Assembly (NCBI GenBank): GCA_013041585.1
Contig: JABEVM010000042.1
Coordinates: 1 to 13,372, forward strand
Reading direction: 5' to 3'
DNA length: 13,372 nucleotides
Origin: Chlamydiota bacterium
Lineage (GTDB): Bacteria; Chlamydiota; Chlamydiia; Chlamydiales; Rhabdochlamydiaceae
In this document: piece after piece, positions 1 through 7,952 of the stretch
How positions within the stretch are numbered: position 1 is the first letter of the stretch
How the letters are laid out: each line of letters opens with the position of its first letter
Program-made: the position numbers and the translations under genes
The notes under the pieces: generated by a model
Told to the model about the DNA's origin: nothing
What the model saw: only the letters and a program-made list of their open reading frames with translations
Databases searched by the model: none

Positions 1-56
1 AATTAATATGAAGAACAGACTCGGGCATTAATTAAATTAAAAATACAGGTGTATTT

Positions 57-482
57 ATGACTAAAGCCAAACACAAAAGTTCAAAATATTTACTTCGAGG
101 CACTTCTGTTCATAAAGCCAAACCTTCAGGCCCAAAAACAGCTCTGAAAAAAATTAAAAAAGAAGTTCGCAGAGCTCAGAAAGCTCCTATAGAAATCATT
201 GACAACCCTCTGAAAAAATCTTCAACTACTTATAAATCAAAATCTTACAAGCCTCTCCCTAAAAAGAAATGGATCACAAAATCACAGAAATTCTCCCACG
301 ACACAGCAAAAGAAGAAGTCTTAGGAACTATGAACCCTCAAGGGATCCACGCTGAAGGAAAGCGCTGGATAAAAACTTTAGACAAACAAGAGCGCCTACA
401 TTCAAAGGAATTAACTCACCACTATTTAAAAAACCGTCCTACTTTGAAAAGTCGCTCTACAAGGAAAACGCCTAAAAAATAA
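57..482 (+). CDS. Lysine-rich, strongly basic small protein of unknown function
   Basis: I do not recognise this 141-aa protein. About 40 of its residues are Lys or Arg (32 Lys, 8 Arg) against about 10 Asp/Glu, giving a net charge near +30, and it has no cysteine. It carries no signal peptide or membrane segment. The N-terminal third is Lys/Ser/Pro-rich and looks disordered. Residues 85-125 are more mixed (VLGTMNPQGIHAEGKRW) and could fold or form the conserved core. The C-terminus is basic again and ends TPKK. The start is supported by an AGGTG box 5 nt upstream of the ATG. Such composition suits a nucleic-acid binder, and chlamydiae are known for lysine-rich histone-like proteins (Hc1, Hc2). 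However, the Ala/Lys-rich repeats of Hc2 are absent, so that assignment is only a guess. It could also be a basic secreted protein. The next gene has its own promoter, so this may be a single-gene unit. Confidence 0.7.
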   Translation: MTKAKHKSSKYLLRGTSVHKAKPSGPKTALKKIKKEVRRAQKAPIEIIDNPLKKSSTTYKSKSYKPLPKKKWITKSQKFSHDTAKEEVLGTMNPQGIHAEGKRWIKTLDKQERLHSKELTHHYLKNRPTLKSRSTRKTPKK

Positions 483-495
483 ACTGCAGCAGACC

Positions 496-524
496 TTGCT
501 TTGTAAGGAATCCCGTGGTATACT
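496..524 (+). promoter_or_regulatory. Sigma70-type promoter for the metallophosphoesterase gene
   Basis: A TTGCTT -35 box (496-501) is followed by exactly 17 nt and a TATACT -10 box (519-524, 5 of 6 consensus). Transcription would start near 531, about 22 nt before the ATG at 553. The elements fall inside the longest open frame, whose first codon would be the TTG at 496, so they argue that the gene really starts at 553. Assigned from sequence pattern only. Confidence 0.6.
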
Positions 525-552
525 GAACTTTCCAAAAACCAAGTTTTTTTTC

Positions 553-1449
553 ATGCATCATTCGTTACGAATTGCCCATATCTCCGATCTGCATTTTTCA
601 AAAGTAAGCTTTTCCCCATTGCAATTTTTTTCTAAGCGCTGGGTAGGGAATATTAACCTTTGTTTTTACAGAAAGGCGGTTTATATCCCCGAAAGGCTTC
701 ATAATCTTGTTGAGCTTTTTAAAAGCATGGGAATTTCTATTATCATTATCTCAGGGGATTTGAGTACAACGACACTTGATGCTGAGCTGATTGAAGCTAA
801 AAAATTTGTCGACATGTTTATCAAGGAAGGATTCCAAGTATTTGTAATCCCGGGAAACCACGACCAATATACCTATTCCGATTTTAAGCAGAAAAAATTC
901 TACAATTATTTCCCCTCTTATTTCTCTGAAAAATCACCAATTGAAACCATGTTTTCTTTGCGAGACGATGGGGTAACGGCATCTCGGATTTCCGATACGT
1001 GGTGGATTGTAGGGATGGACACAACTCTTGCCACCTCCCTCTTTTCAGCTGCCGGGTACTTTTCACCAAAGATTGAGAAAAATTTAGACACACTTCTTAA
1101 GCAAATCCCAAGCACAGATCGAGTACTCTTAATCAATCATTTTCCTTTATTTCCCAATGATAAGCCAAGAAACACATTAGAGCGGGCTCATGAACTCCAG
1201 ATGCTTGTACAGAAATACCCAAACATCATTTTTTACATTCATGGTCATACACACCGCAGTTGTGTCGCCGATTTGCGTCTCAATGGCTATCCAATTATCT
1301 TAGATAGCGGAAGCACATCTCATCAAGAAATCGGCAGCTGGAATTTCCTAGAAATTAATCCTCATCATGGACAAGTGCAAATTTACCAAAAGGACATCGT
1401 ATTTAGTCCTTCTTGGAAAATGATTAAAGAAGTTTCATTCAAGTGGTAA
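553..1449 (+). CDS. Calcineurin-like metallophosphoesterase
   Basis: This 298-aa cytoplasmic protein has the full metallophosphoesterase signature. D12 and H14 lie in SDLHF, D69 in GDL, N102-H103 in GNHD, H196 in NHFP and H232/H234 in GHTH. Together these form the usual dinuclear metal site that hydrolyses phosphomonoesters or phosphodiesters. It resembles the YkuE/CpdA-like phosphohydrolases; the RWVGNIN stretch near residue 30 is typical of one bacterial subgroup. The substrate cannot be read from the sequence; phospholipid-type and cyclic-nucleotide substrates are both possible. The open frame extends upstream to a TTG at 496, but I chose the ATG at 553. Family N-termini begin just before the DxH motif, and a good promoter occupies 496-524. 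There is no clear Shine-Dalgarno before 553. The CxxCxxCC gene follows after 18 nt, so the two are probably co-transcribed. Confidence 0.9.
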   Translation: MHHSLRIAHISDLHFSKVSFSPLQFFSKRWVGNINLCFYRKAVYIPERLHNLVELFKSMGISIIIISGDLSTTTLDAELIEAKKFVDMFIKEGFQVFVIPGNHDQYTYSDFKQKKFYNYFPSYFSEKSPIETMFSLRDDGVTASRISDTWWIVGMDTTLATSLFSAAGYFSPKIEKNLDTLLKQIPSTDRVLLINHFPLFPNDKPRNTLERAHELQMLVQKYPNIIFYIHGHTHRSCVADLRLNGYPIILDSGSTSHQEIGSWNFLEINPHHGQVQIYQKDIVFSPSWKMIKEVSFKW

Positions 1450-1467
1450 TCCATTACGTGGTAATAT

Positions 1468-1887
1468 ATGACAAATTCTTCTGAACCGTGGTTCCAGCAA
1501 GGTCTCCGATTTAAATGCACAGGGTGCGGAAAATGCTGCACAGGTACACCTGGCTACGTGTGGCTCCTTGAAGAAGAAATAGATAAAATGGCTGAATTTT
1601 TACAAGTTTCCAAAGAGGATTTTGTAAAAAAATATACAAGACAAGTCGGCAATCGACTTGCCCTTAAAGAAGTAAAAAGAAACCAAGATTATGACTGCAC
1701 CTTTCTTAAAGGCAAGCAATGTACTATCTATGGAGTAAGACCTAAACAATGCCAAACTTTTCCTTGGTGGCAAGAACACCTCTCCTCCAAAGAAGCTTGG
1801 GAAGAGGCAGCCCAAGGCTGTGAGGGCATAAACCATCCGGAAGCTCCCCTTATCTCGATTGGGGAAATCAAAGATAAAATGCTTTAA
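1468..1887 (+). CDS. YkgJ-type CxxCxxCC metal-binding protein
   Basis: This 139-aa soluble protein belongs to the YkgJ family (CxxCxxCC domain, earlier UPF0153). It has eight cysteines: the N-terminal cluster C17-x2-C20-x2-C23-C24, then C77, C85, C95 and C118. The family pattern of C-x7-C-I-Y-x3-P-x-x-C is visible around CTIYGVRPKQC. These cysteines are predicted to bind zinc or an iron-sulfur cluster. The biochemical role of the family is not firmly known, and I do not assign one. The ATG lies 18 nt after the stop of the metallophosphoesterase gene with only a weak GTGG upstream, which suggests co-transcription and perhaps coupled translation. The length is normal for a stand-alone member. 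A 120-nt gap follows; it holds a TATAAA box at 1951-1956 without a convincing -35, and no clear terminator. Confidence 0.88.
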   Translation: MTNSSEPWFQQGLRFKCTGCGKCCTGTPGYVWLLEEEIDKMAEFLQVSKEDFVKKYTRQVGNRLALKEVKRNQDYDCTFLKGKQCTIYGVRPKQCQTFPWWQEHLSSKEAWEEAAQGCEGINHPEAPLISIGEIKDKML

Positions 1888-2007
1888 TATCACTTTGTTC
1901 CGACCTCTTTCTATCCCCTCGTTCACAATGTGTCAATTGTACATAATCGCTATAAATGATAAGCTCTCCTTCTATTAGTTTGAATTTTACCCAAGAAGGA
2001 AAGTTCT

Positions 2008-3078
2008 ATGTTCTCACTACGAAAAGGTTTTTTCATTTTTTTTCTAGTATGTTTTCTCTCAGTATTTGCTGTTCTTTCAGCAAGCACAAGCCGTCTATTA
2101 GTTAGCATAGATCCTGAAGCTTCCTTTTCTCCAGAAGAGTTTGCTAAAGCATCTTCAGCCACCTTGTTACTAATTGAACCAAGAAATCCCTACAAAATCG
2201 TAGAGAATGTATTTCTTGATAAACCTTTTGTCGTTCTCTCTCACCATATCACAGAAAAAGATATAGGATGGGGATCAACTGTTTTAGAACACCTTTCATC
2301 AAGGCACGGATATCGTCTTGTGATTTTCAAAAATGAATCTCTTGACGAAGCTACAAAAATAGCGCAGCATCTTTTGTCTATGAGTCCTAAATATAGTAGC
2401 GAGCTTACTAGGCTAACTGTTCAGGAATCGACACGTCTTTATTCTCTCATGAAAAAGATTGATAAAGTTCTTACTGAAAATAAAGTAAAATATTGGGCTG
2501 GTAGAGAAACCCTGCTTGGAGCCATTCGACATGGCGGACTCGTACCTTGGGATGATTATCTGCATCTTTTCATTTTAGATAGCGAAAAATTGAAATTAGA
2601 AAGTGTAAAGGCTGATTTCGAAAAAGAAGGCCTTGTTTTGCATTCCTATTTCAAAGATTTTTATAAAGTATGTGAAGTAGATGGACTCCCCTTACAAGAC
2701 CATTTCAATAATACAGGCACCCTTCCCTTTACCTATCCAGCAGCGAATATCTTCGTAATGACTTTAGAAAAACGTAAGGAAAGTCAAGATGTGTATGTAC
2801 ACAGCTCCTTTAATTTTTACTTCAACTGGAACCATGAGCGTTTTGCTTATTCTCAGATAGAGAACATTTCTAGAATTCCTTTTGGTCCCATTTCCCTACC
2901 CATACCAGGATCACCTGAAGAATATCTAAATAGGATGTTCGGCACAGAAAAGAGACCCGATCTATGGAAAAAATATGCAGTTGAGCCCCTCTGGGACCAT
3001 CGTAATGAAAAGGATCCTACCTATTCGGGAGCAGCTTTAGTTGAAATCGATAATTTTGCGCCAGCACCTTGGCATTAA
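2008..3078 (+). CDS. LicD/fukutin-like protein with signal peptide and degenerate DxD motif
   Basis: This 356-aa protein begins with two basic residues and a hydrophobic stretch (about residues 8-27) ending at LSAS, which fits a Sec signal peptide or membrane anchor. Residues about 143-325 resemble the LicD family of nucleotidyltransferase-fold phosphotransferases: a helix before the motif (LMKKIDKVL), then ETLLGAIRHGGLVPWDD (167-183). Near residues 291-312 follows the conserved C-terminal patch IPFGPISLPIPG...EYLNRMFG. LicD enzymes transfer phosphocholine or similar groups to sugars, and fukutin/FKRP transfer ribitol phosphate. The usual PWDDDID reads PWDDYLH here, so both acidic residues of the metal-binding DxD are lost (Tyr184, His186) and activity is doubtful. 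The N-terminal ~120 residues after the signal are unrecognised. AAGGA lies 7 nt before the ATG. The gene ends just before a bidirectional terminator. The family call is fairly firm; function is unknown. Confidence 0.72.
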   Translation: MFSLRKGFFIFFLVCFLSVFAVLSASTSRLLVSIDPEASFSPEEFAKASSATLLLIEPRNPYKIVENVFLDKPFVVLSHHITEKDIGWGSTVLEHLSSRHGYRLVIFKNESLDEATKIAQHLLSMSPKYSSELTRLTVQESTRLYSLMKKIDKVLTENKVKYWAGRETLLGAIRHGGLVPWDDYLHLFILDSEKLKLESVKADFEKEGLVLHSYFKDFYKVCEVDGLPLQDHFNNTGTLPFTYPAANIFVMTLEKRKESQDVYVHSSFNFYFNWNHERFAYSQIENISRIPFGPISLPIPGSPEEYLNRMFGTEKRPDLWKKYAVEPLWDHRNEKDPTYSGAALVEIDNFAPAPWH

Positions 3079-3105
3079 AATCTATCGTTACAAATAAATG
3101 AAAAC

Positions 3106-3133
3106 AAAAGGCGAGGAAAATTCCTCGCCTTTT
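3106..3133. terminator. Bidirectional rho-independent terminator
   Basis: The inverted repeat GGCGAGG (3110-3116) / CCTCGCC (3123-3129) extends by A-T pairs on both sides. It is flanked by AAAA (3106-3109) on the left and a T5 run (3130-3134) on the right. It can therefore terminate the LicD-like gene on the + strand and the dehydrogenase gene on the - strand. It overlaps the first base of the TAA stop (3133-3135) of the - strand gene. Confidence 0.88.
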
Positions 3134-3924
3134 TACATCTTGCTATTTATCGGAAAACGCTTCGATAGCGATCTTGCTAAAATCTTTTCTCGTATTCTGT
3201 GAGGAAGAAACCTTCCAATGAGAACCGCTAGTTTATACTTACGCGTGAAAATGCTAAGTGACTTTCCCGTTTTGATCTGCTCATAGATCTTGCGAGCTGC
3301 TAATTCTTGTGAGAAACCAAACGCAATTTTCCCTGTAAAGAGTCCTTTTGATGCTCTTGCTCTAAAGGAAGTGTTGACCATTCCTGGACAGGCTGTCAAA
3401 ACACGGATTCCAGAAGGAGCGAGTTCGCGATCTAACGATTCTGAAAAAATGGTGACAAAGCTTTTACTCGCTGCATACACACTAAAATAAGGAAACGGAA
3501 AAAAAGAAGCCGCAGAAGATATATTTACAATTGTTCCTTTTCTTTTTGTACTAGTTAGCCACTTTGCAGATTCAAGGGTAATTTCTAGAACTGCTTTTGC
3601 ATTGACATCTAGCATAGTAGAGAGGTCCGCTGTGGAATGAGAAAGAGCCGGTCCATACAGACCAAAACCTGCGTTATTAATGATTAGGTCGGGAGCGTAG
3701 CCGGATATGGATGCAAGAAGAGAAGCTCTAGAAGTGCCCACACTCAAATCCGCTACAAAGATCTGAACATCTACTTTTTTTCCTAGATCGCTTTGGATTT
3801 CTTTAAGCCTTTCTCTGTCACGAGCGGTAATAAGAAGAGGAATTCCTTCCTCTGCTAAGAGCTCGCAAAGAGCTCTACCAATCCCTGAACTTGCACCTGT
3901 TACTAGAGCTCTACTATAACGCAT
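3133..3924 (-). CDS. Classical short-chain dehydrogenase/reductase (SDR)
   Basis: This 263-aa oxidoreductase is a complete classical SDR. It has the nucleotide-binding TGASSGIG at residues 9-16, Arg35 after the second strand (which favours NADP(H)), D59 in the ADL turn, NNAG at 83-86, and catalytic N108, S137 and Y150-x3-K154 (YAASK). A basic C-terminal extension of about 40 residues (RKYKLAVLIG..., then HRIREKILARSLSKR) occurs in the DltE/YqjQ-like branch and may give membrane contact. The substrate is not predictable. The frame opens at a GTG at 3933, but I prefer the ATG at 3924. GAGG lies 8 nt upstream of it, whereas the GTG overlaps that box, and SDRs usually begin a few residues before TGxxxGIG. 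It is the last gene of the - strand operon, 12 nt after the phosphohexomutase stop. Confidence 0.9.
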   Translation of the reverse strand: MRYSRALVTGASSGIGRALCELLAEEGIPLLITARDRERLKEIQSDLGKKVDVQIFVADLSVGTSRASLLASISGYAPDLIINNAGFGLYGPALSHSTADLSTMLDVNAKAVLEITLESAKWLTSTKRKGTIVNISSAASFFPFPYFSVYAASKSFVTIFSESLDRELAPSGIRVLTACPGMVNTSFRARASKGLFTGKIAFGFSQELAARKIYEQIKTGKSLSIFTRKYKLAVLIGRFLPHRIREKILARSLSKRFPINSKM

Positions 3925-3936
3925 TCCATACACCTC

Positions 3937-5694
3937 TTATTTGCTAAGGATGTTTTTACAAAACTCCTGACTTTTTTTAAGTAGATCATCGACCAATCTT
4001 TCACATTCCTTCTTTTCTTCTTCCAAATTTCCTTTTGAGGGTAGTTGGCTTGATCCATAAAACTTTACTTTCGGCTCTGTACCGGAGGGCCTAATCACAA
4101 GCTTGCTTTGGTCTTCAAAAATAAAAACGAGTACATCAGAAACAGGAAGATGGAGATGTTCCTCTTTAGAGGATTGGAGGATATATCTAGTTGATTTCTG
4201 ATAATCTTCTATAGCAAACACTTTTTTCCCTGCAAATTCTGTCGGAAGATGTTCTCTAAGATGGTGCATGATAGAAGAAATCTCTTCTTCCCCTTCTTTT
4301 CCTGGAGAAAAGCTCATGGAAAGTTGCTTTTCCTTATACACTCCGTATTTCTTATAGATCCGCGCTAAATAATCAGAAAATGTCATATTTTGCAGCTTAC
4401 AATGTAATGCGATCTCAGAAAGTAGGCATGCGGAAACGACCGCATCCTTGTCTCTGGCAAATGATCCTAAAAGATATCCACAAGATTCTTCCGCGCCAAA
4501 AATGAAATGATATCCAGTCTCTGAATTATCCCAAGAGTGGATCATTTCCCCTATATATTTAAATCCTGTTAATACCTCAAAACAAGCAATTCCATAGGAA
4601 GAGGCAATCTTTTTTAAAAGCTCTGTTGTAACAATCGTGGTAATGAATGCGCCACGGCTGGGCACTTTCTTTAGTTTTGTAAGCGTATCGCAAAGATACT
4701 CCACGCATATGCTTGCAATTTCATTCCCTGTAAAATAGACGGGCTCCCCCTTTTCGAGAGTAACAACGCCAATTCGATCTGCGTCCGGATCTGTAGCAAG
4801 TAAAATGTCCGCACGAATCTCTTTTAAAACTTGCACACCTTTTTCCAAGGCCGGTTTTAATTCGGGGTTGGGAAAATGCACTGTTGGAAAATTTCCATCT
4901 GGAATGACTTGGTCTGCAACTAGATCTATCGAGGTAAATCCCCACTTTCGAAGAGCTCTTGGAGCAAGTGTGATCCCAGTCCCATGAAGACTTGTATATA
5001 CAATCCGAAGCTGAAAACCTTTCGATTTGCACTCTTCTGGATAATTTTGCAGCGTTGAAATCGCTTTGATATACTCTTCATCCCACTCATCTCCAATCCT
5101 CTCAATGAAAGGACTTGTACTTGCTGCCATTTTCACTTGTTGCATGGATGTGATCTTTCGAACTTCATTTATGATTCCCACATCATGAGGAGGGACGACC
5201 TGCGCTCCATCGCTCCAATACACTTTATACCCATTATATTCAGGAGGATTATGCGATGCGGTAATCATAATTGCAGCTGTGCATTTCTTCTCTCTACAAA
5301 TAAAAGAGACAAAAGGTGTGGGGCGAATTTCATTTAAGAGATAGGCTGTGATCCCATTTGCTGCTAGGACAGACGCTGTTTTTTCTGCAAACAAAGAAGA
5401 GTTGCTCCGACTGTCAAAGCCTATGACAACATGGATAGGCTCCGACTTTTTTTTTTGAAGCAAATAGTTGGAAAGGCCTTGTGTTGTCATCTCCACGATG
5501 TACTCATTCATCCGATTTGTGCCGACACCCATGATGCCGCGAAGTCCTGCCGTACCAAAAGACAAATCCGTATAAAAAGCGTCAACTAGTTGCTTTGGGT
5601 CTTCTTTAAGAAGAAGAGAAATTTTTTCTTTCGTTTCCATGTCATAGGGGCCATCAAGCCAGGTTTGCACTCTTTTTTGTATTTCAGCATCCAT
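3937..5694 (-). CDS. Alpha-D-phosphohexomutase (phosphoglucomutase/phosphomannomutase)
   Basis: This 585-aa cytoplasmic enzyme interconverts hexose 1- and 6-phosphates, linking glucose 6-phosphate to glucose 1-phosphate for glycogen or nucleotide sugars, or the mannose equivalents. All four active-site loops are visible: TASHNP with phosphorylatable Ser147; the metal loop DPDADR (302-307); the sugar-specificity loop GAEES (400-404); and the phosphate-binding RPSGTEP (535-541). TAGLRG near residue 48 and the length of about 580 place it with the PgcA/PGM2-like branch rather than the ~450-aa GlmM or ManB type. The GEES-type loop fits glucose or mannose phosphates, but specificity is not settled by sequence. 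A TTG at 5697 is in frame, but the ATG at 5694 has AAGGA 9 nt upstream. It overlaps the 3' end of the PgpH-like gene by 11 nt, so translation is probably coupled. Confidence 0.92.
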   Translation of the reverse strand: MDAEIQKRVQTWLDGPYDMETKEKISLLLKEDPKQLVDAFYTDLSFGTAGLRGIMGVGTNRMNEYIVEMTTQGLSNYLLQKKKSEPIHVVIGFDSRSNSSLFAEKTASVLAANGITAYLLNEIRPTPFVSFICREKKCTAAIMITASHNPPEYNGYKVYWSDGAQVVPPHDVGIINEVRKITSMQQVKMAASTSPFIERIGDEWDEEYIKAISTLQNYPEECKSKGFQLRIVYTSLHGTGITLAPRALRKWGFTSIDLVADQVIPDGNFPTVHFPNPELKPALEKGVQVLKEIRADILLATDPDADRIGVVTLEKGEPVYFTGNEIASICVEYLCDTLTKLKKVPSRGAFITTIVTTELLKKIASSYGIACFEVLTGFKYIGEMIHSWDNSETGYHFIFGAEESCGYLLGSFARDKDAVVSACLLSEIALHCKLQNMTFSDYLARIYKKYGVYKEKQLSMSFSPGKEGEEEISSIMHHLREHLPTEFAGKKVFAIEDYQKSTRYILQSSKEEHLHLPVSDVLVFIFEDQSKLVIRPSGTEPKVKFYGSSQLPSKGNLEEEKKECERLVDDLLKKSQEFCKNILSK

Positions 5695-7840
5695 CAATGG
5701 GTATCCTTTTCTTCTCAGTTTTTTTTGGATATTTCACACGTAAATGAAGTGTAACAATCAAGGTTTTTACAAAGCTTTTTTTGATAATTCCTAATTCTTC
5801 AAATGTGAGCTGACATTCGTCGAGTTGGCCATCTTCTGTTTTTTCCCTAGTAACACGATCGACCAGTTCAATAATAGCCTTCTCCGAAATCTCATCAATA
5901 GAGCGTGAGGTGGCCTCTACTGAATCGGCGATCATAATAATTGCCGATTCCTTGGTCTTGGGTTTAGGCCCGCTATAGCGAAATAATAGCTCATCACTTG
6001 CTGAAAATTCCTGCTTTTTTTGATCGAGATATTTGCGATAAAAATAATACACAAGGGTCGTGCCATGATGTTCTTTAATGATGTCGATAAAGCTTTGAGG
6101 AAGATGATGTTTCTTTGCAAGCATCTCCCCGTCGTGCACGTGCGCCATAATGACTTGGGTGGACTCAATCGGAGTGAGTAACTGGTGGATATTAAATCCT
6201 CCCAGCTGATTTTCTGTAAAATAATGTGGATTAGAAAGTTTTCCAATATCGTGGTATAGTGTGGAGACTCTGCAAAATAACCCATTCGCACCAATTGCTT
6301 GGGCGGCTGCTTCAGAAAGATTCCCAACAACAAGACAATGCTGATATGTTCCAGGAAGTTCTAAACTAAGACGCCTTAAAAGCTCATTATTCGGATCCAT
6401 GTATTCAATCAAACTCATGTCTGTCATGACATCGAAGATGGATTCAAGAAGAGGCAAAAACCCGATAATAATCAAAGCGATTGCAAAAAGGAATGCGAAT
6501 GCGCTCACACCATCCCAGAGGACAGCGCTGCTCCATATATGGTTGCTTCCTAAAGAGAAGGCTAAGATCACTCCAAGAGACCAGAGCCAAACTTTCCCGC
6601 AAACAATAAAGACATCCCTTCTTTTATGCATTGTTTTGGCATAGTAGATGGATGAGACTCCGGAAACTAAATTGATGGTTAAAAAGTTCTCATAAGGGAA
6701 AGCGAGCGAGACGGATAAGATAACAGTTAAATAGCCCAAAGCAAAAAGAGCTACCGTCCTTCCAAATAGAGCTGTGATCAGGATCGTTGCAAAGGGAACT
6801 AAAATGGGATAATGAACAACATCGATCAAGTGATTTGATTGATAAAGTAAAAAATATTCCACTGCTTTGGATAGAGCAAGAGTCACCAAAGAGATCGTCA
6901 CCAGAAGCGTCATTTTTTTCAAAGAAGTAAAAGTATCTTTGAATCTGCTTCTAAAGTACATAAATGCAATCAAAGTGAGTAGAGTAGAAAGAAGAATGCT
7001 CGCTAAAATCCTGATAGGCTCCCATAAATTACGCTCTTTTGTTAACGCACTTTTCATGGCATTGAGAATCGCAATATGCCTTGGAGACACCTTCTCTCCT
7101 GCATCGATAATTCTTCTTCCCGCTTCAAATTTAGTATATTTTTGAGGAATGCTCTCCTCAACGATTTCACGAAGCTCAATCTGTCTTGCCAAATCTTCTT
7201 GAAAGGTCCACTCTTTATCGATAAAAAAGCTAACAACTAAATCTACAACATTATCTGGATAGGATTGGGAGGGAAAACTTGTCTTTTGAAGTGTTCTCCA
7301 AAAGTCTTTAGGAGGAGTTTCTATACTTTTTCGATCTTTAGGAACAAAATTGTAATAATAAGCAGAAGAAATATGAGTATCGTTCATTTTCTTCAAAGTT
7401 CTCTTGTCAGTGAACCGCCATTTTTTTAAGGCTTTCTCTACTGCTTCAGCAACATTATGAACTTCGTCAAAAGTATAATAAGGAGATTTCTCACGCCAAT
7501 TTTGATTTTCGACCAAATACGTTTCAAATTCTACAAAGCCCTGGTAAATTTGTTTCGGATCGATTTTATAAATCGTACCGATATCCCTTACCTGTTCCTG
7601 CTTTAGAATCATCATCGCATCAACATCAGGAAAATCAAAATCGATTTGCCCGATTATGTAACTCTGCGCGGTGCTGTTGAGCTCTAGCACCTCTACGTTG
7701 ATCTCTCGAAAATGTAAAAAGCTCGCAAGTCCGAGAATAAAAGCAACCGCGAGCATAAGCCTTTTACCGAAATGGGCGCCTTGGAACCACTTTCGCCATT
7801 TCGCTTTCGCTTCGCTATCATCCAAATGCAAATAGCTCAT
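5684..7840 (-). CDS. pgpH: 7TM-HD (PgpH-family) cyclic-di-AMP phosphodiesterase
   Basis: This 718-aa membrane protein has the PgpH/YqfF architecture. A first membrane segment (about 27-43) is followed by a long extracytoplasmic 7TMR-HDED region to about residue 270, including the conserved AGRRIIDAGEKVS. Next come seven membrane segments between about 274 and 466, and a cytoplasmic HD domain from about 495. The HD metal ligands are present: H501, H530-D531 (YHDIGK), H567, H591-H592 and D639 (IADS). Known members hydrolyse cyclic-di-AMP to pApA, so it probably lowers c-di-AMP here; activity is inferred. The frame extends to a TTG at 7879, but the ATG at 7840 has AAAGG 9 nt upstream, and a promoter at 7885-7913 would start transcription near 7878. 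It is first in an operon with the phosphohexomutase and SDR. The symbol follows the family, not an experiment. Confidence 0.88.
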   Translation of the reverse strand: MSYLHLDDSEAKAKWRKWFQGAHFGKRLMLAVAFILGLASFLHFREINVEVLELNSTAQSYIIGQIDFDFPDVDAMMILKQEQVRDIGTIYKIDPKQIYQGFVEFETYLVENQNWREKSPYYTFDEVHNVAEAVEKALKKWRFTDKRTLKKMNDTHISSAYYYNFVPKDRKSIETPPKDFWRTLQKTSFPSQSYPDNVVDLVVSFFIDKEWTFQEDLARQIELREIVEESIPQKYTKFEAGRRIIDAGEKVSPRHIAILNAMKSALTKERNLWEPIRILASILLSTLLTLIAFMYFRSRFKDTFTSLKKMTLLVTISLVTLALSKAVEYFLLYQSNHLIDVVHYPILVPFATILITALFGRTVALFALGYLTVILSVSLAFPYENFLTINLVSGVSSIYYAKTMHKRRDVFIVCGKVWLWSLGVILAFSLGSNHIWSSAVLWDGVSAFAFLFAIALIIIGFLPLLESIFDVMTDMSLIEYMDPNNELLRRLSLELPGTYQHCLVVGNLSEAAAQAIGANGLFCRVSTLYHDIGKLSNPHYFTENQLGGFNIHQLLTPIESTQVIMAHVHDGEMLAKKHHLPQSFIDIIKEHHGTTLVYYFYRKYLDQKKQEFSASDELLFRYSGPKPKTKESAIIMIADSVEATSRSIDEISEKAIIELVDRVTREKTEDGQLDECQLTFEELGIIKKSFVKTLIVTLHLRVKYPKKTEKKRIPIDGC

Positions 7841-7884
7841 AGATGAAAACCTTTCTTCACTTTTCCTCAAGCTTACCAAATTGT

Positions 7885-7913
7885 CTTAAATCTGGCGCAC
7901 TATTTCTCTTCAA
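7885..7913 (-). promoter_or_regulatory. Candidate promoter of the pgpH-phosphohexomutase-SDR operon
   Basis: On the - strand, TTGAAG (7913-7908) is separated by 17 nt from TTTAAG (7890-7885), each matching 4 of 6 consensus positions. The inferred start near 7878 leaves a leader of about 38 nt carrying the AAAGG box of the ATG at 7840. An alternative -10-like TATATC lies further upstream (7929-7924). Confidence 0.4.
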
Positions 7914-7952
7914 TTCGAAAAAAGATATACTAATTTTTTTTAAAAATCTAAT

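Noticed and set aside
2..31. Open frame ending at TAA 29-31, possible tail of an upstream gene
   Set aside because: Only nine codons are visible and no family can be recognised, so a real gene end cannot be told from chance.
884..1136. Two overlapping open frames antisense to the metallophosphoesterase
   Set aside because: They are short, without ribosome-binding sites or family features, and lie opposite conserved coding sequence.
1951..1956. TATAAA box upstream of the LicD-like gene as a -10 element
   Set aside because: No -35 box lies at 16-18 nt; TTGTAC at 1937-1942 is only 8 nt away. A promoter is likely in this gap but cannot be placed.
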